Positions 35,137 to 44,900 of a DNA stretch of 64,000 bases are shown here, piece after piece. The translations under genes and the position numbers were made by a program. Source of the stretch: Stenotrophomonas sp. HITSZ_GD. GTDB taxonomy: Bacteria; Pseudomonadota; Gammaproteobacteria; Xanthomonadales; Xanthomonadaceae. The DNA lies in assembly GCF_029543105.1 (NCBI RefSeq), contig NZ_JARQXB010000001.1, positions 186,001 to 250,000 of the forward strand, given 5' to 3'. The first letter of the stretch is position 1, and the number at the start of each line of letters is the position of its first letter. The notes beneath the pieces are model-generated. The model saw only the letters and a list, made by a program, of their open reading frames with translations, was not told the DNA's origin and did no database searches.

Positions 35137-36033
35137 ATGTCCGCCCAGCCCACCGCCCGCCGCGTAGAACACCAACAGACGGACAAGGGCTACGTCCCGG
35201 TCTATACGACCGCCGTGATTGAACAGCCGTGGGAAACCTACAGCGCCGACGACCACACGACCTGGGGCACGCTGTATCGCCGACAGCGCGAACTGCTGGT
35301 CGGCCGCGCCTGCGACGAATTCCTGCAGGCGCAGGACGAACTGGGGATGGGCGACCACCAGATCCCGCGCTTCGACCAACTCAATGAGGTACTCGGCGCG
35401 GCGACCGGCTGGACGCTGGTCGGCGTGGAAGGCTTGCTGCCGGAGCTGGACTTCTTCGATCACCTCGCCCATCGCCGCTTCCCGGTGACGTGGTGGATCC
35501 GCCGCCCCGAACAGATCGACTACATCGCCGAACCCGATCTTTTCCACGACCTGTTCGGCCACGTGCCGCTGCTGATGAACCCGGTATTCGCCGATTACAT
35601 GCAGGCCTATGGCCGCGGTGGCGTAAAGGCGCATGGCATCGGGCCCGAAGCCCTGCAGAACCTGACGCGGCTGTACTGGTACACGGTCGAGTTCGGCCTG
35701 ATCGACACGCCGCAGGGCCTGCGCATCTATGGCGCCGGCATCGTGTCCTCGAAGGGCGAATCGCTGCACTCGCTGGAATCGGCCGCGCCCAATCGCATCG
35801 GCTTCGACCTGGCGCGAATCATGCAGACCCGCTACCGCATCGATACCTTCCAGAAGACGTACTTCGTCATCGACAGCTTCGAGCAGCTGATGCAGTCCAC
35901 CGCGCCGGACTTCACCCCGATCTACGCCCAGCTGCGGGATGCGCCGCAGCACGCGGCAGGCAGCGTGCTGGACGGCGATCGCGTTCACCAGCGCGGCACC
36001 GGCGAAGGCTGGGCCACCGACGGCGACGTCTGA
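35137..36033 (+). CDS. phhA: Phenylalanine 4-monooxygenase
   Basis: 298 residues from the ATG at 35137, with GAGG 7 nt upstream. Non-heme iron ligands His137 and His142 in FHDLFGHVP and Glu185 in WYTVEFGL. The Gly-Val-Lys-Ala segment and YWYTVEFGLI are typical of bacterial PhhA. It hydroxylates phenylalanine to tyrosine using tetrahydrobiopterin or a related pterin. The divergent Lrp-type gene and its operator-like palindromes imply amino-acid control. phhB (pterin dehydratase) is not in the window. Confidence 0.95.
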   Translation: MSAQPTARRVEHQQTDKGYVPVYTTAVIEQPWETYSADDHTTWGTLYRRQRELLVGRACDEFLQAQDELGMGDHQIPRFDQLNEVLGAATGWTLVGVEGLLPELDFFDHLAHRRFPVTWWIRRPEQIDYIAEPDLFHDLFGHVPLLMNPVFADYMQAYGRGGVKAHGIGPEALQNLTRLYWYTVEFGLIDTPQGLRIYGAGIVSSKGESLHSLESAAPNRIGFDLARIMQTRYRIDTFQKTYFVIDSFEQLMQSTAPDFTPIYAQLRDAPQHAAGSVLDGDRVHQRGTGEGWATDGDV

Positions 36034-36046
36034 GCGCGCTCAGACG
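36027..36046. terminator. Palindrome shared by the phhA and GH43 stop codons
   Basis: CGTCTGAGCGCGCTCAGACG is a perfect 20-bp palindrome. The TGA of phhA (36031-36033) and the TCA of the GH43 gene (36040-36042, TGA on the minus strand) are mirror images within it. It could serve as a bidirectional terminator. Confidence 0.55.
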
Positions 36047-37671
36047 AGCGCGCGGTAGCGGAAATCGCGGAATGCGGCCTGCCCGGCACCGGCCGCGAAC
36101 AGCCCGACCTTGAGGCTGAGGAAGCCGCCGAACACGTTGTGGTGAAGGCCCGACACTTCCATGCGCGTGCCATGCAGCCGCCAGGTGCGTCCGCCGTCGA
36201 AGGAGTAGTGGAAGGTCACGACGTTTTCGTTGTTGCCGATGCGCACGCGCACCGGGCCGGCGGGACGCGGCGCGCGCGCCCACACCAGCTCCTCGGCGTA
36301 CTGATAGGTGCGGATCGTGTCGGCGGTGAAACCCAGGCCCACGAAGGCCTTGTGGTTGTAGAACAGCAGCAGGCCCGCCTCGGCATCGGCTTCGGGCGCG
36401 AGCGTGATCTCCACTTCGTAGGCGCGATCCGGGACACCGCAGGTGAGCGGCGCGCTATCCACCGGCGAGGTACCCGCCGCGACCAGCCATAGCGCGCCGT
36501 CATGGCGTTGCAGGCGCGCGGCATCGGACGGGCGCGGATCGTGGAAGCCCCATTGCACGCCGAAGCGATCACGAGAGAAATCATCGGACAGCGCCACGCC
36601 GTTGGGCCCGCGCTTGCCGCCCGCGGGCTTGGGGAGGGGTTCGGAAAGATCGCCGCCGCGCGCGCGGAACCAGCCATCGGGGGTCCACTCGATCGGCTCC
36701 AGCAAGGTCTGCCGGCCCAGCGTGCGCATGCCGTTTTCATAGGCGTGGTAGACCATCCACCAGTCGCCCGCCGGGCCTTCGACCAGCGAGGCGTGCCCGC
36801 GTGACCACCACGGCTCATCCACCGCTTGCGTGCGCACCAAGGGGTTGTGCGGGCAGTGTTCCCACGGCCCATGCACCGAACGCGAGCGCGCGGCGATCAC
36901 CATATGCCCGGTGACCGGACCCGCAGTGCCGCCGACCGCCGTGACGAGATAGAACCAGTCGCCGTGCCGAAGCAGCTTCGGACCTTCGGGTGCGAAGTTC
37001 TCGGTGACCCAGTCTTCGGGGTAGCGCCAGGGCTGGTAAGCCGGCGCCAGCGCGCCGTCGGTGGAGAGACCCTCATCGCTGAGGCGGATGCGGCGGATGC
37101 CGTTGACGAAGAGATAGCGCCGGCCGTCCTCGCCGACGATGTGGCCGGGGTCGATGCAGCCGTCGATCTTCAGGTCGATCGGCGCGCTCCAGGGTCCGCG
37201 GATGTCGTCGGCCCAGATGACGTAGATCTTCCAGCCTTGGTCGTCCGCGTTCGCCGGCAGGTAGATGTAATAGCGGCTGCCGACCTTGCACAGGTCCACC
37301 GCCCAGATCACGCCGATCTGCTGGTGCAGCGCCGGCCCCACCGGCGCCCAGTTGAGCAGGTCGGTGGAATGCCAGATCACGATGCCGGGGTAGGACTGGA
37401 ACGACGAGAACGTCATGTAGTAATCGTCGCCATCCTTGAGGATGGTCGGGTCCGGGTGGTCGCCGGCGACGATGGGATTGAGATAGGTGCCATCGCCGAG
37501 ATCGGCCTGTCGCTGGCCTTCGATGCCGCGTGCCCAGCGCGGTGCGGGTGGCTTCATGCGAACGGTGGCCGTGGCCGTGCCGGACGCAGCGCCCGCGCGA
37601 CCAGCCAGGGGCATCGCCACCGCGCCTGCGGCGAGGGCTTTGAACAGGGAGCGTCGGTTCGTGTCGGTCAA
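36040..37671 (-). CDS. GH43-family glycosidase, Tat-exported
   Basis: 543 residues. Twin-arginine signal (NRRSLFKALAAGAVAMPLAGRAGA). A five-bladed propeller follows: the catalytic base Asp is in HPDPT and the pKa-modulating Asp in WAVDL (the paralogue at 52239 has WAPDL). The general acid Glu is in PEGPKLLRHGDWFYL. A C-terminal concanavalin-like module (about 350-543) is typical of GH43 xylosidase/arabinofuranosidase forms. It probably cleaves arabinose or xylose side chains in the periplasm. It may be transcribed with the receptor cluster or from its own promoter. Confidence 0.9.
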   Translation of the reverse strand: MTDTNRRSLFKALAAGAVAMPLAGRAGAASGTATATVRMKPPAPRWARGIEGQRQADLGDGTYLNPIVAGDHPDPTILKDGDDYYMTFSSFQSYPGIVIWHSTDLLNWAPVGPALHQQIGVIWAVDLCKVGSRYYIYLPANADDQGWKIYVIWADDIRGPWSAPIDLKIDGCIDPGHIVGEDGRRYLFVNGIRRIRLSDEGLSTDGALAPAYQPWRYPEDWVTENFAPEGPKLLRHGDWFYLVTAVGGTAGPVTGHMVIAARSRSVHGPWEHCPHNPLVRTQAVDEPWWSRGHASLVEGPAGDWWMVYHAYENGMRTLGRQTLLEPIEWTPDGWFRARGGDLSEPLPKPAGGKRGPNGVALSDDFSRDRFGVQWGFHDPRPSDAARLQRHDGALWLVAAGTSPVDSAPLTCGVPDRAYEVEITLAPEADAEAGLLLFYNHKAFVGLGFTADTIRTYQYAEELVWARAPRPAGPVRVRIGNNENVVTFHYSFDGGRTWRLHGTRMEVSGLHHNVFGGFLSLKVGLFAAGAGQAAFRDFRYRALV

Positions 37672-37695
37672 GGGAGAGCACCGGCAAAGAAACCC

Positions 37696-37725
37696 AATCT
37701 AGTGGGGCCGTCCCGCTATGTGCAA
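37696..37725 (-). promoter_or_regulatory. Probable promoter of the GH43 gene
   Basis: On the minus strand, TTGCAC (37725-37720), an 18-bp spacer and TAGATT (37701-37696), 25 bp before the ATG at 37671. Confidence 0.45.
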
Positions 37726-37729
37726 TTGC

Positions 37730-38428
37730 TCAGGGCGCTATATCGATAAAGGAATTGATCGACAAGCGTCCGCTTAGCGGATCGGCCGGCGGCACGCGCG
37801 CGTTGTCGATGCTTCCCGAATGCAGCGAGTTGCGCCGGTACACGACCATGCGGTTGAACACACCCTCTACCTGCCCGATCTTCTCGAACAACGGGGTGTC
37901 CTCGCCGATGTATCCGGTGGCGGGCGCGTCCTGTCCCTGGCTTTCCTGCTCCAGCCGGCGGAAGTAGGCATCCCGCCGCGCCTCGTCGATGTACTCATAG
38001 CCGGTATGGCGATGCCGGTAGAACGCGGTACCGCCCCAATCGCCATGGAACAGGTAGTGCACCGTCGCCAGCCCGTCGCCGCGCACCGAATCGATGTGCG
38101 GCACGCGCTGCAGGAACGCGAGTTGCCCCGGCGGCGTGGTGACCAGCGAGTAGTGGCACATCGGAAAAACGAAGCGACCGGCGGGCAGGCCGAAGTATTC
38201 GCTGAGGTAGGGCTTGAGCGCGCTTTCCAGGAAATGCTCGTAGCCCAGCGGCGCGCGTGCGCGAATGCCGGGAAACATCGCGCCCTGCGGCTGGAAATCG
38301 TGGCGCGCGGCCTTGCGCACCAACCGCTCGGGATCGGCGACGAGTTGGTCGATGACCAGCAGCGGCGCCCCTTCGCTGCCCATCCGCGACGCCGTGATGC
38401 GGACCTGCGGGTGCAGGTGGATCAGCAT
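37730..38428 (-). CDS. DUF6445 / 2OG-Fe(II)-oxygenase-like protein
   Basis: 232 residues from the ATG at 38428 (MLIHLHPQVRITASRMGSEG); the frame runs on upstream inside the halogenase gene but is a shadow there. The pattern FPGIRARAPLGYEHFLESAL, VPHIDSVRGDGLATVHYLF, GGTAFYRHRHTGYEYID and YRRNSLHSGSI resembles a double-stranded beta-helix oxygenase, with HID and LHSG as possible metal ligands. The DUF6445 family is found beside SapC and halogenase-like genes in such clusters; activity is unproven. It starts 10 bp after the halogenase stop. Confidence 0.72.
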   Translation of the reverse strand: MLIHLHPQVRITASRMGSEGAPLLVIDQLVADPERLVRKAARHDFQPQGAMFPGIRARAPLGYEHFLESALKPYLSEYFGLPAGRFVFPMCHYSLVTTPPGQLAFLQRVPHIDSVRGDGLATVHYLFHGDWGGTAFYRHRHTGYEYIDEARRDAYFRRLEQESQGQDAPATGYIGEDTPLFEKIGQVEGVFNRMVVYRRNSLHSGSIDNARVPPADPLSGRLSINSFIDIAP

Positions 38429-38438
38429 CGGGGCGGGC

Positions 38439-39959
38439 TCAGGCGAAGGCCACCGGCTTGCGCGCGCCCCACACTTCCGGCGGCGCCTTGCAGTAGCGGT
38501 CGATGAAGCCCTGCTGCGAGGGCATTTGCGCCACGGCGTGACCGAGCGGCTGGCGCACCGCTGTGAGCAGGCGCGAAAGGTCGGTATCGGACAGCGCGCG
38601 CGCCAGCGGATGCGGCGCGCCGGGCTGGATGCCCTGCCCCAGCAACACATGCGTCCACGAATCGACACGGAACAGCTCATCCGTGCCCTGCCAGGCATGC
38701 GCGCGCTCGCGCCATGCGCGCAGGCGAATCGCCAACGACTCCGGCAGCTCCATCTCGCGCGTCGCCTTCCACATCGGTTCGTCGCGCTGGGTGGCGTGGT
38801 AGTGGAGGATGATGAAGTCGCGTACGTGCTCCATCTCCTTCTGGCTGGTCTCGTTGTACAGCGCGCGCAGGGAATCCTCGTTGCCGGCGGAAGGGAACAG
38901 CTGCAGCAGGCGCACGATCGCGGAGATGGTGAGGTGGATGCTGGTGGATTCCAGCGGCTCGATGAAGCCGCTCGCCAGGCCCAGCGCCACAACGTTGTGG
39001 TTCCAGGCCTTGAGCCGGCGGCCCGAGCGGAACGGCACCAGCCACGGCTCCTTGATGGCCGGAGCGCCGACATCGCGCAGCAACTTGGCGCGCGCCTCGT
39101 CATCGGACATGTGCTGGCTGGAGAACACCAGCCCGCAGCCGACACGGTGCTGCAGGGCGATGTGCCAGCGCCAACCGGCTTCGTGGGCGATGGCGCGGGT
39201 GTAGGGGACTGGCGGGCCGACCGATTCGGTCTGCACCGCGACCGCGCGGTCACTCGGCAGCCATTGTTTCCAATCCTCGTACCCGGTGTGCAGGGTCTGC
39301 TCGGTCAGCAAGCCGCGGAAGCCGGTGCAGTCGATGAACAGGTCGCCTTCCAGGCGCTGGCCGTCTTCCAGCGTCAGCGCGACCACATCGCCACTGTGCG
39401 GATCCTGGTGCACCTGCTGGATCTTGCCTTCCACACGCACCAACCCCTGCTTCTCGGCGCGGGCGCGCAGGAAGCGCGCATACAGCCCGGCGTCGAAGTG
39501 ATAGGCGTAGTTCACCTGCGGCTGCGTGCCCAGCGCGAAGCGGTCATCGCGCGAGGCCACGGTTTCCAGGCAATAGTCGCCCAGCGACGATTCCATGCCA
39601 CGGCGCAGGCTGTCCAGCCAGTAATGGTGGAAGTGGCACACCAGGGTGTTCTGCCCGGTCATGCCGAACGGGTGGATGTACCGCTCGCCAGGCCGGCGCC
39701 AGTTCTCGAAGGAGATAGAGAGCTTGAAGGTGCCCGCCACCGCGCGCAGAAATTCCTGCTCGTCGATGTTGAGGAAATGGTGGAACGCGCGGATCGGCGG
39801 CACCGTGGATTCCCCCACGCCCACCGTGCCGATCTGCTCGGACTCGACCAGGGTGATCTCCAGCTCGGGGCCGAACTGGTGCGACAACGCGCACCCCGCC
39901 AGCCAGCCGGCCGTGCCGCCACCGGCGATCACCACCTTGCGAATGCGCCTGTTGTCCAC
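38439..39959 (-). CDS. Flavin-dependent tryptophan-halogenase-like protein
   Basis: 506 residues. FAD motif GGGTAGW (13-19), Lys79 in GTFKLSISFENW at the position of the catalytic lysine of PrnA, and Glu337 in FIEPLESTS. The WxWxIP fingerprint is altered to W263-R-W-H-I-A268, losing the proline. Homologues in SapC/cupin/TonB-receptor clusters are named tryptophan 7-halogenases but are usually tied to carbohydrate uptake, not a tryptophan product. Whether this copy halogenates is open. It is 36 bp upstream of the next gene in the same operon. Confidence 0.85.
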   Translation of the reverse strand: MDNRRIRKVVIAGGGTAGWLAGCALSHQFGPELEITLVESEQIGTVGVGESTVPPIRAFHHFLNIDEQEFLRAVAGTFKLSISFENWRRPGERYIHPFGMTGQNTLVCHFHHYWLDSLRRGMESSLGDYCLETVASRDDRFALGTQPQVNYAYHFDAGLYARFLRARAEKQGLVRVEGKIQQVHQDPHSGDVVALTLEDGQRLEGDLFIDCTGFRGLLTEQTLHTGYEDWKQWLPSDRAVAVQTESVGPPVPYTRAIAHEAGWRWHIALQHRVGCGLVFSSQHMSDDEARAKLLRDVGAPAIKEPWLVPFRSGRRLKAWNHNVVALGLASGFIEPLESTSIHLTISAIVRLLQLFPSAGNEDSLRALYNETSQKEMEHVRDFIILHYHATQRDEPMWKATREMELPESLAIRLRAWRERAHAWQGTDELFRVDSWTHVLLGQGIQPGAPHPLARALSDTDLSRLLTAVRQPLGHAVAQMPSQQGFIDRYCKAPPEVWGARKPVAFA

Positions 39960-39995
39960 GCGGTTCCCCTTGTGCTGTGTAAGTGTCGCGACGCG

Positions 39996-41015
39996 TCAGC
40001 GGTTGAGTCGCGCCAGAAGCATGGCGCGCAACTGCCGGGCGAGGTTCTCGTCGATCGGCGCCAGCGCCTGCCGGGCCTGCGGCGGTAGATGCGCTCCGGC
40101 CTGCGCCGCGTCGCCGAAAACGTAGTAGTCGAACATCGCGCGCCAGGCCTGCTTTTCGCTCTCCGGGCGATCGCGGATCGACCACATCGCGTGGTACATC
40201 GCCGCCATCGGTGCCGGCACCCACGCGGGCATGCTGCCCCACCAGTAGTTGACCAGCACGTTGAAGGGCTCCAGCCCCTCCACGTGGTGCCACCACATGG
40301 AAGGAATGAACAGTGCATCGCCGGGCGCCAGCACCGCGCTTTGGCCATGCGCCAGCGCCTGCGCGAAACGTGGATGGCGCGCCAGGTCCGGCGCGGCAAG
40401 ATCCACCATGCTCACCGCCTGCCCGCCGGGCGTCAGCTCCAGCGGACCGGGATACAGGTTGCCCACCTGCTCCGGCGGGAAGAGCGTGAAGCGGCGCCGG
40501 CCCACCACGCAGCAGGCGATGTTGTTGGGCACGTCGTGGTGGCAGCTGGCCACCACGCGGTTGCCGATCCAGATGCTCGGGCGCACCTGCAGCCCGTGCG
40601 CGGCGAAATCCAGATCGTTGCGCGCGCGCAGGCCCGGCAGGCTCTCGTCGACCAGCAGCGAGGCGAGGTAATACGTGGGCGGGGCGGGGTCGCCCAGGTG
40701 CGCGGTGATCTCGTCGAGCACCTGCGATACGGTCCCGCGCCGGACCTCGAAGTTCAGCGCGGTGCGGTCTTCGTTGTAGTACGGCCGGCCGCCGATCTCC
40801 GGCGGCCCGTATGAATAAGGCACCTGCCGGCCATTGTCGAAGCCACGCAGGTAGGCCATCGCGCCGGCCGCGTCGCCCTGCGCGGCCTCCACCAGCTCCC
40901 AGCTGCGCGCTATCCCGCGCAGCACCACCGGCTGGCCGTCGGCCAGCAGTTCGTCGAGCGGCAAGGTGTCCGGCCGGCAGCCGAAGCGCTCGCGGATGGG
41001 CGGCAGGTCCGGCAT
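39996..41015 (-). CDS. JmjC/cupin-like (cupin_8) protein
   Basis: 339 residues. Jelly-roll core with SIWIGNRVVASCHHDVPNNIACCVVGRRRFTLFPPEQVGNLYPGPLE and a distal WWHHVEGLEPFNVLVNYWW. The His-x-Asp and late His are possible Fe(II)/2-oxoglutarate ligands, as in cupin_8 hydroxylases. In clusters with SapC and the halogenase-like enzyme the family is widespread but uncharacterised. Its start is only 4 bp after the sapC stop, so they are co-transcribed. Confidence 0.82.
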   Translation of the reverse strand: MPDLPPIRERFGCRPDTLPLDELLADGQPVVLRGIARSWELVEAAQGDAAGAMAYLRGFDNGRQVPYSYGPPEIGGRPYYNEDRTALNFEVRRGTVSQVLDEITAHLGDPAPPTYYLASLLVDESLPGLRARNDLDFAAHGLQVRPSIWIGNRVVASCHHDVPNNIACCVVGRRRFTLFPPEQVGNLYPGPLELTPGGQAVSMVDLAAPDLARHPRFAQALAHGQSAVLAPGDALFIPSMWWHHVEGLEPFNVLVNYWWGSMPAWVPAPMAAMYHAMWSIRDRPESEKQAWRAMFDYYVFGDAAQAGAHLPPQARQALAPIDENLARQLRAMLLARLNR

Positions 41016-41019
41016 GTCA

Positions 41020-41772
41020 TCAGGCAGGCTGGGCAGCCGCTTCGGACTGGCGCAGGCGCCGCTGCTTCTCGGCCATCAGCCGGCGCATGTTGTGCTGCGA
41101 GGACAGCAGCAGGAACGCGCCCTCCAGGTAGCCGGACTGGTTGAGCCTGTGCAGGGTCTCGCCATCCAGCGCGGCCATGCGCTCGCGCTCCACGCCGTAC
41201 AGGCCGGTCAGGTTGACGCCGTTCTTCTCGTCCAGCTGCACATTGATGTTCAGCGGCTGGATCAGCCCAGCCTGGTCGAGCGCGGCGAACAGCGACTTGC
41301 CGCCTTCATGGCCGTCGCGGATGCCGCGCAGCACGGTGATGATGTGCTCCAGGTAGGGGCTGTTGCCGCCCTGCGGCAGGAACACGCGCTCACCTTCGGT
41401 GAAGCTGATGCGCGGATGATCCAGGTCGACATGGATGACCGGCACGGTGGTGCGCTGGCCATCGACGTCCTGCTCCTGGAAGCCGATGGCGAACGGGCCC
41501 TTGGCCACGATGCCCGGCAGGTAGGTCGCGTTCCAGCGGTCGCCTTCGAGGAACAGGTTCTCCTGGCCGTCGAAGCCCAGCAGCGCCACCGAGGTGAACT
41601 CACCGCTCGCTTCGTCCTTGCGCAGGAACAGCGGATATTCGCGCTGCATCTCGGCGTACTCGGTCGGGAAGGCCGGCACCAGGCCGACGTTGTCGCCGAA
41701 TTCGCTGCCAAAACGCAGGGTCACGCGCAGGTCCTTGTGCGCGACGTTGTTCAAGATTTCGTATCGAGCCAT
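41020..41772 (-). CDS. SapC family protein
   Basis: 250 residues from the ATG at 41772 (MARYEILNNVAHKDLRV), chosen over the longer open frame because this N terminus is the family start. SapC hallmarks: VPAFPTEYAEMQREYPLFLRKD, FTSVALLGFDGQENLFLEGDRWNATYLP, PFAIGF and LVERERMAALDG-type helix. SapC was named after an S-layer-associated gene, but in TonB-receptor/halogenase clusters its function is unknown. It has no signal peptide. Confidence 0.85.
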   Translation of the reverse strand: MARYEILNNVAHKDLRVTLRFGSEFGDNVGLVPAFPTEYAEMQREYPLFLRKDEASGEFTSVALLGFDGQENLFLEGDRWNATYLPGIVAKGPFAIGFQEQDVDGQRTTVPVIHVDLDHPRISFTEGERVFLPQGGNSPYLEHIITVLRGIRDGHEGGKSLFAALDQAGLIQPLNINVQLDEKNGVNLTGLYGVERERMAALDGETLHRLNQSGYLEGAFLLLSSQHNMRRLMAEKQRRLRQSEAAAQPA

Positions 41773-41895
41773 TTCTGATCCAACAGCGGTCATCGGGATC
41801 CGGTGCCGGGGCCCTTCCCCTGCGTGCCGGCCCGGCGAAACATTGCAGAAAACCCCCGCAGCGGCAAGGCGCCCGCGCCGGTCGCGCACAACGAC

Positions 41896-41925
41896 AGGGG
41901 ATCGCCACCGAAGTGGCGATCCCCT
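41896..41925 (-). terminator. Hairpin 1 after the large TonB receptor
   Basis: AGGGGATCGCCAC-CGAA-GTGGCGATCCCCT: perfect 13-bp arms with a stable GNRA-like tetraloop. It separates the receptor from sapC. Confidence 0.65.
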
Positions 41926-41929
41926 GAAT

Positions 41930-41956
41930 GGCGGGCACCCGCTTCCGGGTGCCGCC
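41930..41956 (-). terminator. Hairpin 2 immediately after the large TonB receptor
   Basis: GGCACCCG-CTTC-CGGGTGCC stem extended by GGC/GCC across one bulged G. It starts 4 bp after the stop codon. Two hairpins in tandem suggest attenuation or mRNA stabilisation between the receptor and the downstream operon. Confidence 0.55.
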
Positions 41957-41960
41957 GACC

Positions 41961-44900
41961 TCAGAAGTTGTAGCGCACGCCCAGCGTGTAACGCGGGCTC
42001 TGGTCGACCAGCTTGATGACCTGCTTGTCAGAGCGGCCGTGCCAACGCACGTCCTCGCCGGTCAGGTTGATGGCCTCGAAGCCGATGGACCAGTTGTCGT
42101 TGAACTGGTAGCCCACGCTCAGGTCGAACTGGTAGTACGGCTCCACGTAGTACGGGTTGCGGTTGGAGCCATCCATGTTCGCGGCGATCAGGTACTCGTC
42201 GCGCCAGTTCCATGCCAGGCGGGCCGACCAGCCGTACTTCTCGTACATCAGCATCACGTTGGCGGTGTCGCTGAGGCCGAGCAGCGCGAACTGGTCGCGG
42301 TCGATCACGTTGTTGTCGAAGCCGACGTCGCCCTGGACGATGGTGTAGTTGGCGAACACGCCAAAGCCGGTCTGGCCGAAGAAGTACTGGCCACCCAGTT
42401 CCCAGCCGTGGATCTTGGCCTTGTTCTGGTTGATCGGCTTGTTGACGTCGAACTCGTACAGCGGGTCATCGGCCTCGCCCACCAGGTCGTACGCGGTTTC
42501 CAGCGCCAGGCTCTGCGCCGAGCTGCCGTTGTAGGCGGCCAGGCCGCCAGTGGCGGCGTTGCGCAGCATCGTGGTGGCGGCGAACAGCGAGGTGTCGTTG
42601 GCCGAGCAGGCCGCCGGGTCGTTGCCGGCCGCGGTCACCTGGGTCACGCACTGCTGGCTCTGCAGGAACGCCAGCGCCGCCTGTGCATCCGGGCCGGAGG
42701 TGGGGTCACGCAGGCCGTACATCGTCTCGCGCGAGACCGTGTTGCCGATGAAGTTGTTGACCTGCTTGTTCCAGAATGTCACCGAGACGTAGCTGGCATC
42801 GGCGAAGTACCACTCCAGCGCCAGGTCCAGGTTGTCCGATTCCAGCGGGTCCAGCGCGGGGTTCTGCGCGTTGCCGGCGGCACGGGTGGACGGGTTGATA
42901 AGGATCGAACCGGTCGGCGTGCCCGGGGTCGGGCCGGCGATCAGGTTGTTGTACGGCGCACGGGCGATGGTCTGGCCGAACGACGCACGACCCTTCAACT
43001 GGTCGGTGAAGCTGATGTCGAAGTCCAGGTTGGGCAGCACGTAGCTGTAGCTGTGCTTCTCGGAGAACGGCTGCATGTCCGTGGAGCGGGCCAGCTGGAA
43101 GTCGTTGTTGGACTGCCAGACCAGCGCGGTCGGGGTGGCCACCTGCGAGACCGAGGTCAGGTCGGTCTTCTCGTAGCGCACGCCGATGCGGGTGTTGGTC
43201 GGCATGCCGCCCAGCTCACCCTGCAGTTCCAGCTGCATGTACGCCGCGTTGGTCTTCTCCTCGATCGTGTTGTCCGAGCTGAGGTTCTGGTTGCGGTCGG
43301 TGCTCACGCCATACACGTCGCTGGCCCACTGGGCGAGCTGGTCGGCGTTGCCCCGCCACGCGCCCCGCGGCGCGCCCGCGGCGCTGTAGTCGTCGAACAG
43401 GCCGGTGATGCTCACCGGGCGGATCAGGTCCATCAGGCCCGGCGCGTTGCCGGCGTCGGTCACGCCCCAGTCGCCCAGCGCGGCATAGGTGTCGCTGGTC
43501 TGGCGTTGCATGGTGGTCTTGGACGAATCCACACCGAACTGGAAGCGGCCGTTGTCGAAATCCCAGGTACCGTCGACGCGGCCTTCCTTAATTTCGGTGA
43601 CCTGCTTCTGGTAGTAGATGCGCAGGACCTGCGTGCCGATGTTGTTGGCCTGGAAGTCCGGGTTGAGCACGCCGTTGGTGCCGGCATAGGAATCGGCGGC
43701 CGTCGGGTACCAGGTGCGCGCGCCGATCGGCAGGCCGGTGTTGAAGTACAGCTCCTGGCCCCACTGGCCACCGCAGCTCGGGCCGGCCGTGCAGTTGTTG
43801 GTGCCGGCGAGGCTGAAATAGGTGGCGCTGCCACCGGTCAGCGGATCGTTCGGCAGGGACTGGGTCTTCGAATCGTGGCCGTCGAAGGTCAGGCGGAAGT
43901 TGTCGCTCGCCTGCCAGTCGGCATTGAAGCCGATCGACCCGAGCTTGTACTTCTGCATGTTGCGCTGCTGCTCCATGCCGAAGTCCTTGGAGCCGGTCGG
44001 CACGTCACGCAGGTAGATCGGCGTGGCCACCGTCTGCCCGGTATCGAAGGTGATGTCGGTGATGGAGTTGGCGCGCTGCAGCCAGATGCCCTGCTCGCCG
44101 CGGTTCTCCTCGATCTCGTTGACCGAGTAGGTGTAATCCAGGCTCAGGGTCAAGGAATCGGTCGGGGCGAACTGCAGCACCGCCTGGCCATTGGTGCGCT
44201 CGCGCTGGAAGTCGGCGAAGGCGTAGCGCAGGTCGTTCGGCATGCCGTACAGCTGGCCGATTTCAGGCGCGTTGGTCACCACCGCATCCGAGCGCAGGCC
44301 CGGGTCGGTGCCGGTCCAGCGCTGGATATTCCAGGTGTTCTCGGTGGACTGCACCGAACCGCCGTGACGCTTCTGGTAGCTGGCGCTCAGGCCGATGCCC
44401 CAGACCTTGTCGGCGCTGGTGTAGCTGAAGATGCCCGACATTTCCGGCGTGATGCTGTTGCCGAACGGCTGCGATTCGTCCGACATCGCCTTGGCGCCGG
44501 CGCTGGCCACGATGCCTTCGTGGTTGAACGGCTTGTCGGTCAGGATGTCGATGGTGGCGCCGATGCCGCCGCTGGGCGCGGTGGCCCGGCTGGTCTTGAA
44601 CACCTGGATGCCCGTGATCGCTTCGGAAGCGAGCTGGGCGAAGTTGAACGCGCGCGTGCCCACGTCCACGCCGCCGATCGGCACCTGGCCCGGCGCACCG
44701 AACGCATCGGCGCCCGGGATCTGGCGGCCGTTGAGCGTGACCACGTTGAACTGCGGGCCGAAGCCGCGCGCGGTGACCTGCGCGCCTTCACCATCGCGGC
44801 GCTCGATCGAGATGCCGGTGATGCGCTGCAAGGACTCGGCCAGGTTGGTGTCCGGGAACTTGCCGATGTCCTCGGCGCTGATCGCGTCGACCACGCCCGC

